This document shows positions 1-5,796 of a stretch of DNA of 8,341 nt, one piece after another. The stretch comes from Limisphaerales bacterium (GTDB lineage: Bacteria; Verrucomicrobiota; Verrucomicrobiae; Limisphaerales; UBA11358). The notes beneath the pieces are model-generated. The model worked only from the letters and a program-made list of their open reading frames with translations. It was not told the origin of the DNA and searched no databases. Location: NCBI GenBank assembly GCA_003152145.1, contig PLZL01000118.1:3165-11505 (forward strand). Reading direction: 5' to 3'. Numbering within the stretch: position 1 is the first letter of the stretch; the number at the start of each line of letters is the position of its first letter. The position numbers and the translations under genes were made by a program.

Positions 1-566
1 TCGGGATGCCGCACGCGGCGGTTTCCATCGCACTCCAAAAACGTGACAAGCGGCAGCTGACAGGCGGCAGGAAAAGCATCCGGAGTCATACGCGGCCGCT
101 TGTCACATGTCACCCGTCACATGTCACCGTCTTGGGCGTGATTTACGGCGCGTTCACGGACGAAATCTGGACGACGGTTCGCGGCGGACCCACGCGGCTG
201 AATGGAAGAATTGTCCGCGTCAGCAACCGCTCGAAGCTGGAGGACGCCGTCATCGCGATGGGCTTTTCCAAGAGCAGGGATAATATCGAAAAGAGCCTGC
301 CGCACTTGAACCGGCTCGCGCGGCGCGTCAAAAAAATCCGCATCATGGGTTCCGCCGCGTTGGAACTGGTCTATGTCGCCAGTGGACGGCTGGATGCCTA
401 CATCGAACGCACCATCAACCTGTGGGACGTGGCGGCGGGTTCGTTGCTGGTGGAAAACGCCGGCGGCGAATTTTATGTGCTGCCCGCGCCGAACGGCAAA
501 CTGCGGATGTGCGCCTCCAACGGCAAACTGCGGAAGAAACTTCAGATTGGAAGTTTGCTGAAGTGA
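1..566 (+). CDS. Inositol monophosphatase family protein, 3' part (5' end outside window)
   Basis: This is the C-terminal part of an IMPase/SuhB-type Mg2+-dependent phosphatase; the exact substrate (inositol-1-phosphate, histidinol phosphate or another sugar phosphate) cannot be decided. The reading frame is open to the left edge. The first ATG (base 6) lies in the segment that normally follows the DPLDGT metal motif (family pattern xHGxPxxxVSIAL), so it is an internal Met and the N-terminal third, including that motif, is missing here. Numbering from that Met, one sees VSIAL (6-10), GVIYGAFTDEIW (44-55), GSAALELVYVASGRLDAY (115-132) and the second metal-binding motif NLWDVAAG (139-145) with Asp141, followed by the usual LLVENAGG. 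Residues about 15-40 are an extra, low-complexity, basic segment absent from the family; it is encoded by repeat DNA at bases 43-129 and falls at a turn between two core strands. The frame stays intact through it and both flanks match the family. The gene ends in TGA just before a hairpin element shared with rdgB. Confidence 0.88.
   Translation, partial: GMPHAAVSIALQKRDKRQLTGGRKSIRSHTRPLVTCHPSHVTVLGVIYGAFTDEIWTTVRGGPTRLNGRIVRVSNRSKLEDAVIAMGFSKSRDNIEKSLPHLNRLARRVKKIRIMGSAALELVYVASGRLDAYIERTINLWDVAAGSLLVENAGGEFYVLPAPNGKLRMCASNGKLRKKLQIGSLLK
43..129. repeat. In-frame heptamer-repeat insertion with 12-bp inverted arms inside the IMPase gene
   Basis: The segment begins and ends with period-7 arrays. 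Bases 102-129 are four tandem heptamers of the type GTCACNN (GTCACAT and GTCACCC, then the pair again with one change). Bases 43-70 are four heptamers whose units alternate between a TGACA type and GCGGCAG, and they repeat as two near-identical 14-mers (TGACAAGCGGCAG / TGACAGGCGGCAG, 12 of 13 identical). The outermost left bases 43-54 (GTGACAAGCGGC) are a perfect inverted complement of 95-106 (GCCGCTTGTCAC), giving a 12-bp stem around a 40-base loop. The encoded residues (about 13-42 from the first in-window Met) do not match the phosphatase family, whereas the sequence on either side does. I infer an inserted repeat element that has kept the frame open. The exact boundaries are uncertain by several bases. 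Confidence 0.7.
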
Positions 567-569
567 CCG

Positions 570-634
570 TAGGACAGCCGTCGCGGCTGTCTCCGACTTT
601 TCAAAAAATGGAGACGGGCGTGACGCCTGTCCTA
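570..634. terminator. Bidirectional hairpin element between convergent IMPase and rdgB genes
   Basis: Two 25-base arms, 570-594 and 610-634, are imperfect inverted repeats of each other (21 of 25 positions pair), separated by 15 bases. Each arm also folds alone. On the plus strand GACAGCCG-TCG-CGGCTGTC (573-591) is a perfect 8-bp stem followed by CTTTTC. On the minus strand GACAGGCG-TCA-CGCCCGTC (631-613) is a stem of 8 pairs with one G-U, followed within four bases by six T. This is what a bidirectional intrinsic terminator looks like, and it sits between two converging genes. The composition also resembles short dispersed repeats common in Verrucomicrobiota spacers (an impression from memory, not a search). 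The last three bases (632-634) form the TAG stop codon of rdgB. Confidence 0.65.
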
Positions 635-1318
635 CCTTGAGTTGTTCAAATAATCACGGACTTTTTCGAGCGCCTTGGCACGGTGGCTCAATTGATTTTT
701 CATATCGTCACCAAGTTCGGCAAACGTCTGCTCGAAACCAACCGGCACGAACAGCGGGTCGTAGCCAAAGCCGTTTTTCCCGCGCGGCTCGAAAATAATC
801 CGGCCCTCGCACACGCCGTCGAATGTCTGCGGTTCAAATTCGTCGGCGTAACAGACCGGGGACGCGACTTCAATTTTTCCGGCCGGCACCGCCACCAGCG
901 CAATCACGCAATGAAACCGTGCCGTGCGTTTTTCGGGCGGGACATCCTTGAGCAAACGCAACAGCTTGGCGTTGTTGTCGGCGTCGGGCGTGTTGCCGGA
1001 CTTCGCCGAATCCATCGCCGCGAAACGCGCGGAATGGACGCCGGGCGCGCCGTTCAGCGCGTCCACTTCCAAACCGGAATCGTCGGCGAGAACAAAAGCA
1101 GGTGACGAGTGGCGGGTGACAGGCGACGTGATGGAGAGCCAGCGCGCCAGTTCGACGGCTTTCTTCGTTGCGTTGCCGGCAAATGTGTCCGTGTCCTCGA
1201 CAACTTTGGGCGCGGTGTGGAAATCGTTCAGGGTCAAAAACCGGAAGCCGCCGCCGAGAATGGCGCGGATTTCGCCGACCTTGTGGACGTTGCGCGTGGC
1301 GATCAGCAAAGTGACCAT
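632..1318 (-). CDS. rdgB: XTP/dITP diphosphatase (RdgB/HAM1 family)
   Basis: This is a house-cleaning pyrophosphatase that hydrolyses non-canonical purine triphosphates (XTP, dITP, ITP) to the monophosphate and pyrophosphate, keeping them out of DNA and RNA; it is cytoplasmic. The 228 residues show all family landmarks: the N-terminal LLIATRNVHKVGEI (4-17), the catalytic ADDSGLEVDALNGAPGVHSAR (78-98, with Asp79/Asp80), GFGYDPLFVP (183-192) and the base-recognition SHRAKAL (211-217). The family is usually about 195-205 residues. Part of the excess is residues 62-75, rich in Ser, Thr, His and Pro, which separate helix ...ELARW from strand FVLADDSG and come from heptamer-repeat DNA. The ATG at 1318 has an AGGA site 7 bases upstream, inside the end of the permease gene, and only one base separates the permease stop from this start, so the two are very likely co-transcribed and translationally coupled. 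The TAG stop lies in the 570-634 hairpin element. Confidence 0.96.
   Translation of the reverse strand: MVTLLIATRNVHKVGEIRAILGGGFRFLTLNDFHTAPKVVEDTDTFAGNATKKAVELARWLSITSPVTRHSSPAFVLADDSGLEVDALNGAPGVHSARFAAMDSAKSGNTPDADNNAKLLRLLKDVPPEKRTARFHCVIALVAVPAGKIEVASPVCYADEFEPQTFDGVCEGRIIFEPRGKNGFGYDPLFVPVGFEQTFAELGDDMKNQLSHRAKALEKVRDYLNNSR
1100..1127 (-). repeat. Four tandem heptamers inserted in frame in rdgB
   Basis: Read on the coding (minus) strand, bases 1127 to 1100 are four consecutive heptamers of consensus GTCACCY (GTCGCCT, GTCACCC, and two more with one or two changes). They encode about residues 64-73 of RdgB, within a segment (62-75) that has no counterpart in the family and that sits on the loop just before the catalytic ADDSGL strand. 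The nine bases TGTCACCCG are shared exactly with the array in the IMPase gene, but there they are read as TGT-CAC-CCG and here in a shifted frame (GTC-ACC-CGC). No matching inverted arm is obvious at this site. Confidence 0.65.
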
Positions 1319-1319
1319 A

Positions 1320-2900
1320 TTATTTTCCTGAAGCCGGCATGGCGTTGTTGGCGCTCTTTCGCCGCCACAGAAAATAAACCGGCACGCCGGTCAGCACGAT
1401 GAACAGGCCGGGCCAGGTCGTGGCGGTTTGATAGGCGAACAACACGAACAAAATCAGCGCTGCGCCGGCAAGGTAGAACGCCGGGACAACCGGATAACCA
1501 AAGGCATGATAGGGCCGTTCCGCGTCGGGCCGCTTGACGCGCAGCACATAAATGCCAGCAATGGTCAGGATGTAAAAAATCAATTCGGTGGAAATCGAGT
1601 AGGTCAGCAGGTCGTTGTAAAGATTACCGTAGGAAATGTTGCCGGCGGCGTCCGCTTTGACGGTGCGCGGCAGGACATAAAACGCCGACCATACGCCTTG
1701 AAGCCACAAGCCCCACGCCGGCACGTGAAATCGGTTGAGCCGTCCCGCGCCTTTGAAAAACAGGCCGTCCCGCGCCATGGCGTAATAGGCCCGCGCGCCG
1801 GTGAGGATGAGGCCGTTGTTGCAGCCGAATGTCGAGATGATGATCGCCACCGCCATCGCCGCCGCGCCGAAGCCGGGGAAAATCACCTGCGCCGTCGCCG
1901 ACGCCACGCGGTCACCGGGAATTTGTTGCAGATCCTCAAACTTGATCGTCATCAGGTAGGCCACGTTTGCCAGCAGATAGAGCACGACGACCAGCCCCGC
2001 GCCGAGCGCGAGCGACAGCGGAACGTTGCGCCGGGGATTTTTGACTTCACCGGCGGTGAACGTGATGCTGTTCCAGGCGTCCGCCGAAAAAAGAGAATTC
2101 GTTTGGGCGACGCAGATGCCGACAAAAAGTCCGAATGCCGCCACCGCCGTGAGTCCCGGGCCGACATTTTCCAGTGTGCCGCGCACGGACCAGAAATTTC
2201 CGAAATTCGCCCGGGCGATTTCCGGATGCCACAGCCATCCCACGGCGACGCCCAAAACAATCAACGCCAGCAGCGCGCCGGTTTTGGTGATGGTGAAAAT
2301 ATTCTGCACAAGCTTGCCGAGCCGCAACCCGCGCGTGTTCATCCAGGTCAGCAATGCGATCATCAGAATGCCGACGAGTTGCTCCGTCGAAAGCGAGAAG
2401 GCGTAGACCGAACCGACGTGAATCGGCCGGATGAAATAACTGGTTTCGGAAATGGTCGGGAACAGCACGCCGAGGTAGCGGGCGAACCCGATGGCGACGG
2501 CGGCAATCGTGGCGGTTTGAATGACCAGAAAATTCGCCCAGCCGAACAAGAATCCCCACAGCGGCGAATAGGCCTCGCGCAGATAAACGTATTGTCCGCC
2601 GGCATGGGGCATCATCGCGGCCAGCTCGCAATAGCTCAACGCCGCCACCATCGTCAACAAGCCGGTGACGAGCCACACGACCAGCAGCCAGCCGGGCGAA
2701 CCGACCTCCCGCGCGATGTCCGCCGACACGATGAAAATGCCGGAGCCGATCATCGAGCCGGTCACGATCATCGTCGAATCCAGCAGGCCAAGGCCCTGGA
2801 TGAATTTTGGCTCCCCGGGTCGCGGCGCAATGACGGCGGTGTCGGGCATGATTTTCGCGTTGATTGCCTGCTTGTCGCGCGGAGTTAACCAGCCCGGCAT
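1320..2900 (-). CDS. APC-superfamily amino acid permease
   Basis: This is an inner-membrane transporter of the amino acid-polyamine-organocation superfamily, most like LAT/YkfD-type amino acid permeases; the substrate cannot be told. From the chosen start it has 526 residues and about 12 hydrophobic segments. The substrate-binding helix 1 motif GSGIF is at 52-56 in TMIVTGSMIGSGIFIVSADI, followed by the conserved helix 2/3 block with YCELAAMMPHAGGQYVYLREAY. Later come SADAWNSITFTAGEVKNPRRNVP, FGCNNGLILTGARAYYAMARDGLFF and a C-terminal RVKRPDAERPYHAFGYPVVP. The frame is open further upstream to 3107, but that would overlap the divergent alpha-galactosidase gene and encodes no family sequence. 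ATG at 2900 (GGA 7 bases upstream) and ATG at 2849 (MPDTAVIAP, 509 residues, a more typical length) are both plausible starts. It is the first gene of a two-gene unit with rdgB. Confidence 0.92.
   Translation of the reverse strand: MPGWLTPRDKQAINAKIMPDTAVIAPRPGEPKFIQGLGLLDSTMIVTGSMIGSGIFIVSADIAREVGSPGWLLVVWLVTGLLTMVAALSYCELAAMMPHAGGQYVYLREAYSPLWGFLFGWANFLVIQTATIAAVAIGFARYLGVLFPTISETSYFIRPIHVGSVYAFSLSTEQLVGILMIALLTWMNTRGLRLGKLVQNIFTITKTGALLALIVLGVAVGWLWHPEIARANFGNFWSVRGTLENVGPGLTAVAAFGLFVGICVAQTNSLFSADAWNSITFTAGEVKNPRRNVPLSLALGAGLVVVLYLLANVAYLMTIKFEDLQQIPGDRVASATAQVIFPGFGAAAMAVAIIISTFGCNNGLILTGARAYYAMARDGLFFKGAGRLNRFHVPAWGLWLQGVWSAFYVLPRTVKADAAGNISYGNLYNDLLTYSISTELIFYILTIAGIYVLRVKRPDAERPYHAFGYPVVPAFYLAGAALILFVLFAYQTATTWPGLFIVLTGVPVYFLWRRKSANNAMPASGK
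1326..1329 (-). promoter_or_regulatory. Ribosome binding site of rdgB inside the permease 3' end
   Basis: AGGA on the minus strand lies 7 bases before the rdgB ATG and overlaps the Ser-Gly-Lys codons that end the permease. It supports the ATG at 1318 and coupled translation of the two genes. It is the clearest Shine-Dalgarno sequence in the window; most other genes here have weak ones. Confidence 0.6.
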
Positions 2901-2982
2901 CGCGTCGTCCAACCTAAAAAATCCGCACGCCAACGGGAGCAACTTCGCAGCGCCGCCGTGCAATGTTCTTCCGTCAGCAGGC

Positions 2983-3010
2983 TTGACGGGAAATTTTTCC
3001 GCTGCAAAAT
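2983..3010 (+). promoter_or_regulatory. Candidate sigma70-like promoter for the alpha-galactosidase gene
   Basis: TTGACG (2983-2988, five of six consensus bases) and CAAAAT (3005-3010, four of six) are separated by 16 bases in the 116-bp divergent spacer. A transcript would start close to the ATG at 3017, giving a leader of almost no length. This agrees with the absence of a Shine-Dalgarno sequence there, but a single eye-matched promoter is weak evidence. Confidence 0.3.
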
Positions 3011-3016
3011 CGGCGG

Positions 3017-4630
3017 ATGAACTCACGCCTGCTGCTCGCCCTCTGCCTTTGCTGCGCCATCCATCTTCGCGCCGCCGATACGAACGCACCTGCCGCGCCC
3101 GCAACAAATACGGTTGCTGCGCCTTACATTCTGACGCCGCCCGCGCCGGCCACGCCGCGTATCAACGGCCCGGATGTCTTCGGCGTGCGGCCCGGTTCGC
3201 CGTTCCTTTACAGGATTCCGGCGACCGGCAACCGGCCCATGAAATTTTCCGCAAAAGACCTGCCGCGCGGTTTGAAACTGGATTCCAAGACCGGCCGCAT
3301 CACCGGCAAGCTGAACAAAAAGGGCGAAAATGTCGTCACACTCGTCGCGCAAAATGCGCTCGGCACGGCGGAGAAAAAATTCCGCATCGTGGTCGGCGAC
3401 CAGATTGCATTGACGCCGCCAATGGGATGGAACAGTTGGAACTGTTTCGCCGGCGCGGTCACCGAGGACCGGGTCAAGAGCGCGGCGGACGCGATGGTCA
3501 AAAGCGGCCTCATCAACCACGGCTGGACCTACATCAACGTGGACGATTACTGGCAGAACCACCGCAACTCGAAAGACCCGACCTTGCGCGGGCCGTTCCG
3601 CGACCTGCATGGCTACATCGTTCCGAATTCACGTTTTCCCAGCATGAAAGGCCTGGCAGATTACATTCACGACTTCGGCTTGAAAGCCGGACTGTATTCC
3701 TCACCCGGCCCATGGACTTGTGGCGGTTGCGCGTCGAGCTGGCTGCACGAAGAACAGGACGCGAAGACTTACGCCCGGTGGGGCTTTGATTATTTGAAAT
3801 ACGACTGGTGCAGCTACGGCGACATCGCCTCCGGCAGGGCCACCAACATAACAATAAATGTTCCGCGCTGGACCCGGACTTCAACCAACGCCACCGGCGC
3901 GATATATCCTTACAAAGTCATGGGAAATTTTCTGCGTGAACAAAACCGCGACATCGTCTTCAGCCTTTGCCAATACGGTTACGCGGATGTCTGGAAATGG
4001 GGCGGCTCGGTGCACGGCAATTCCTGGCGCACCACCGGCGACATCACGGACACCTGGAGAAGCATGAGTCGAATCGGTTTTTATCAGGATAAGGCCGCGC
4101 CTTATGCGAAGCCGGGAAATTGGAACGACCCCGACATGCTCGTCGTCGGGCAGGTCGGCTGGGGACGACTGCATCCGTCGCGCCTTACACCGGACGAACA
4201 ATACACGCACATCAGCCTGTGGTGCCTGCTGTCCTCGCCGTTGCTCATCGGTTGCGACATGACCAAGTTTGACGATTTCACGCTGAACCTGCTGGAAAAC
4301 GACGAGGTGCTCGCGCTCGACCAGGACGCTCTCGGCAAGGAGGCGATGTGCGTCGTCACCAATGGCGACGTGCGTGTTTACGAAAAGGAACTGGAACACG
4401 GCGGACGCGCCCTCGGCTTTTTCAATCTCGGCTCCGAACCGGTGAACATGGAATTCAACCATCTCGCGCAACTCGGCTTCACCGGCGCGCAGCATGTCCG
4501 CGATTTGTGGCGGCAAAGCGATTTGCCGGACGTGGACGCTGCCGACGGCGTTTTGAAGATGACAATTCCCGTTCACGGCGTGGTGCTTTACAAGCTGACT
4601 GCGGCAGCAACACGCAATTCGGGAACGTGA
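3017..4630 (+). CDS. Secreted alpha-galactosidase, glycoside hydrolase family 27
   Basis: This enzyme hydrolyses terminal alpha-galactosyl residues of oligo- and polysaccharides (raffinose-type sugars, galactomannan) with retention of configuration. The 537 residues begin with a signal peptide (basic NSR, then LLLALCLCCAIHL, ending near RAAD at 18-21), so it is exported; the cysteines in LCLCC leave a lipoprotein possible but no clean lipobox is seen. An Ala/Pro/Thr-rich linker is followed by a small Ig-like domain of the He_PIG type (about 50-126: GSPFLYRIPATG, LPRGLKLDSKTGRITGKL). The (beta/alpha)8 catalytic domain starts at LTPPMGWNSWNCF (132-144) and contains YINVDDYW, the nucleophile Asp263 in YLKYDWC, the probable acid/base Asp342 in RTTGDITDTW (RxxxD pattern) and GNWNDPDMLVVG (367-378). 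A C-terminal beta domain (about 440-530) completes the family architecture. It starts divergently from the permease with little sign of a ribosome binding site. No obvious terminator follows. Confidence 0.95.
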   Translation: MNSRLLLALCLCCAIHLRAADTNAPAAPATNTVAAPYILTPPAPATPRINGPDVFGVRPGSPFLYRIPATGNRPMKFSAKDLPRGLKLDSKTGRITGKLNKKGENVVTLVAQNALGTAEKKFRIVVGDQIALTPPMGWNSWNCFAGAVTEDRVKSAADAMVKSGLINHGWTYINVDDYWQNHRNSKDPTLRGPFRDLHGYIVPNSRFPSMKGLADYIHDFGLKAGLYSSPGPWTCGGCASSWLHEEQDAKTYARWGFDYLKYDWCSYGDIASGRATNITINVPRWTRTSTNATGAIYPYKVMGNFLREQNRDIVFSLCQYGYADVWKWGGSVHGNSWRTTGDITDTWRSMSRIGFYQDKAAPYAKPGNWNDPDMLVVGQVGWGRLHPSRLTPDEQYTHISLWCLLSSPLLIGCDMTKFDDFTLNLLENDEVLALDQDALGKEAMCVVTNGDVRVYEKELEHGGRALGFFNLGSEPVNMEFNHLAQLGFTGAQHVRDLWRQSDLPDVDAADGVLKMTIPVHGVVLYKLTAAATRNSGT

Positions 4631-4718
4631 ATCCCGGCGGCTGGGCAATCATCCAGCGGCGTTCCGATCGCGTGGGAAAATTCTTGCCGCGCCGCCGTTT
4701 CTTTTTCATTGTCGGCGC

Positions 4719-5549
4719 ATGAACTTTCCGCCGTTTTGGGCGAGAGGCGCCAGCGGGAAATTATTCTGCTGGCGTTGGTCTTTCAACAACGCCGATGAGG
4801 CGCAATCGCTCGCCGACCAGGCCGCGCAGCAACTTGCCGAGCGTTTCCGGCACGGCGACTTTCCGCCGAAACATGGCGGCTATTATCCCGACCGCCCGTT
4901 CCGCGAGCCGGTGCTGCGCGAGATCAAGAACGACACCGGCGAAACCGCGGCCGTCGTGACGCGCAATTCCTACGGCTGCCTCGTGCTGAACACCGCCCGC
5001 GTGATGTTCGTGGACGTGGATTTGCCGGAGCCGAAACCGGCGGGCCTGTTCAAAAAGCTTTTCGGCAAACCGGATGCCGCGCCGGTTGTTACGCAGGACG
5101 GCGCCATCGCGAAGGTTGAAAACTGGACGCGAATTAATCCGGACTGGGGCTGGCGGATTTACCGCACCCGCGCCGGTCTGCGCCTGCTGGCCACGCACGC
5201 GCTGTTCGACCCCGAAACCGCCGTGTCCGACGGCGTGTTCGACGCGCTGGGGGCCGACTCGCTTTACCGCCAGCTTTGCAGGGCGCAAAAATGTTACCGC
5301 GCGCGCCTGACGCCCAAGCCGTGGCGCTGCGGCGTCCGCCACAAGCCCGAACGCTGGCCATTTCTGGATGCCCGCGCCGAAAAGCATTTCCAGAAATGGG
5401 ATGCCCAATACCAATCCTTTGCCGCCGGCTGGGCCACGTGCGAGTTTGTCAAAAAAATCGGTAACGACGAAGTGCATCCAGGCGTCCAGCCCATCCTGGC
5501 CGTCCACGACCAGATAACTCGCGTGGAATCGAAATTGCAGCTGGCGTGA
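4719..5549 (+). CDS. Conserved protein of unknown function (FVDVD / RTRAGLRLLATH / RARLTPKPWRCG family)
   Basis: I recognise the general pattern of this protein as one that recurs in diverse bacteria, but I know no established function. It has 276 residues, no signal peptide and no membrane segment, so it is probably cytoplasmic. The sequence begins FPPFWARG...CWRWSFNNADEAQ and continues with REPVLREI, VVTRNSYGCLVLNTARVMFVDVDLPEP (79-105), a Lys/Pro-rich linker (about 106-135) and WGWRIYRTRAGLRLLATHALFDP (143-165). It then has LYRQLCRAQKCYRARLTPKPWRCG with Cys187, Cys192 and Cys204, and ends VHDQITRVESKLQLA. The order of a buried-strand FVDVD followed by a basic Gly-Leu-Arg strand recalls archaeo-eukaryotic primase-like folds, but this is only a pattern impression. 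The Cys residues might bind a metal. It lies 88 bp after the alpha-galactosidase on the same strand. The start matches the expected family N-terminus, without a clear Shine-Dalgarno sequence. Confidence 0.85.
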   Translation: MNFPPFWARGASGKLFCWRWSFNNADEAQSLADQAAQQLAERFRHGDFPPKHGGYYPDRPFREPVLREIKNDTGETAAVVTRNSYGCLVLNTARVMFVDVDLPEPKPAGLFKKLFGKPDAAPVVTQDGAIAKVENWTRINPDWGWRIYRTRAGLRLLATHALFDPETAVSDGVFDALGADSLYRQLCRAQKCYRARLTPKPWRCGVRHKPERWPFLDARAEKHFQKWDAQYQSFAAGWATCEFVKKIGNDEVHPGVQPILAVHDQITRVESKLQLA

Positions 5550-5570
5550 GTGTCGGCAAAGAATTTCAGC

Positions 5571-5631
5571 CACGGATGGACACGGATGGACACGGATTTT
5601 TTGACACGAATTTCACGAATTAGCGCGAATT
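5571..5631. repeat. Tandem 10-bp repeat with a degenerate tail
   Basis: CACGGATGGA occurs twice in a row, followed by a partial third copy CACGGAT (5571-5597). After a T run comes a looser series with the same spacing, CACGAATTT, CACGAATTA, GCGCGAATT, reaching about 5631. This looks like the 'cacggat...cacgaatt' spacer repeat that I recall from many environmental bacterial genomes, including Verrucomicrobiota; its function is unknown to me. It lies 21 bp after the stop of the upstream gene. Confidence 0.7.
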
Positions 5632-5643
5632 GATTTTTTCCCA

Positions 5644-5738
5644 AGCCCGTCGGGCTGGCATCTTTGTAGATTGAAGTTATAAAATGAATCAAGCTCCATC
5701 AGGAGCGGCATCATCAGAATAGGCCGCCCCAACGGGGC
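5644..5738. repeat. Three consecutive short GC hairpins in AT-richer spacer
   Basis: AGCCCG-T-CGGGCT (5644-5656), GCTCC-ATCA-GGAGC (5693-5706) and GCCCC-AAC-GGGGC (5726-5738) follow each other, centred about 49 and 33 bases apart. The first two are each followed by a GGCATC-type sequence (CTGGCATCTTTGTAGA, GCGGCATCATCAGAAT), so they look like copies of one unit in which the stem sequence varies by compensating changes while the tail is kept. This is typical of dispersed palindromic repeats found in spacers. Confidence 0.6.
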
Positions 5739-5796
5739 TGAAGTTTTGTTTGGGTTCTGGTTCTACAAAAATACCGCGTCTGACGGCGTTGGGGAC

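Noticed and set aside
6..8. ATG at base 6 as start of the phosphatase gene
   Set aside because: A protein starting here would lack the DPLDGT metal-binding half of the enzyme, and this Met falls in the conserved region right after that motif. The gene most simply begins left of the window.
43..129. The repeats at 43-129 as a CRISPR array or as sequencing error
   Set aside because: The units are only 7 bases and contiguous, with no spacers. The frame is intact on both sides and a similar array occurs independently in rdgB, so error is unlikely.
1428..2888. A 486-codon plus-strand open frame antisense to the permease
   Set aside because: Its product is rich in Arg, Gln, His and Asp with no family-like blocks, as expected for the complement of a GC-rich membrane protein gene. 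The opposite strand encodes a clear APC permease.
2901..3107. Longer N-terminus for the permease (start at 3107)
   Set aside because: It would overlap the alpha-galactosidase signal-peptide region and add 69 residues with no permease character.
2665..3789. A 374-codon plus-strand open frame overlapping the permease start and the alpha-galactosidase
   Set aside because: It is a frame shadow: the overlapping frames encode recognisable permease and GH27 sequence, while this one is Arg/Pro-rich without motifs.
4102..4709. Minus-strand open frames antisense to the alpha-galactosidase (such as 3881-4648 and 4479-4709)
   Set aside because: They mirror the codon structure of the GH27 gene and show no recognisable domain.
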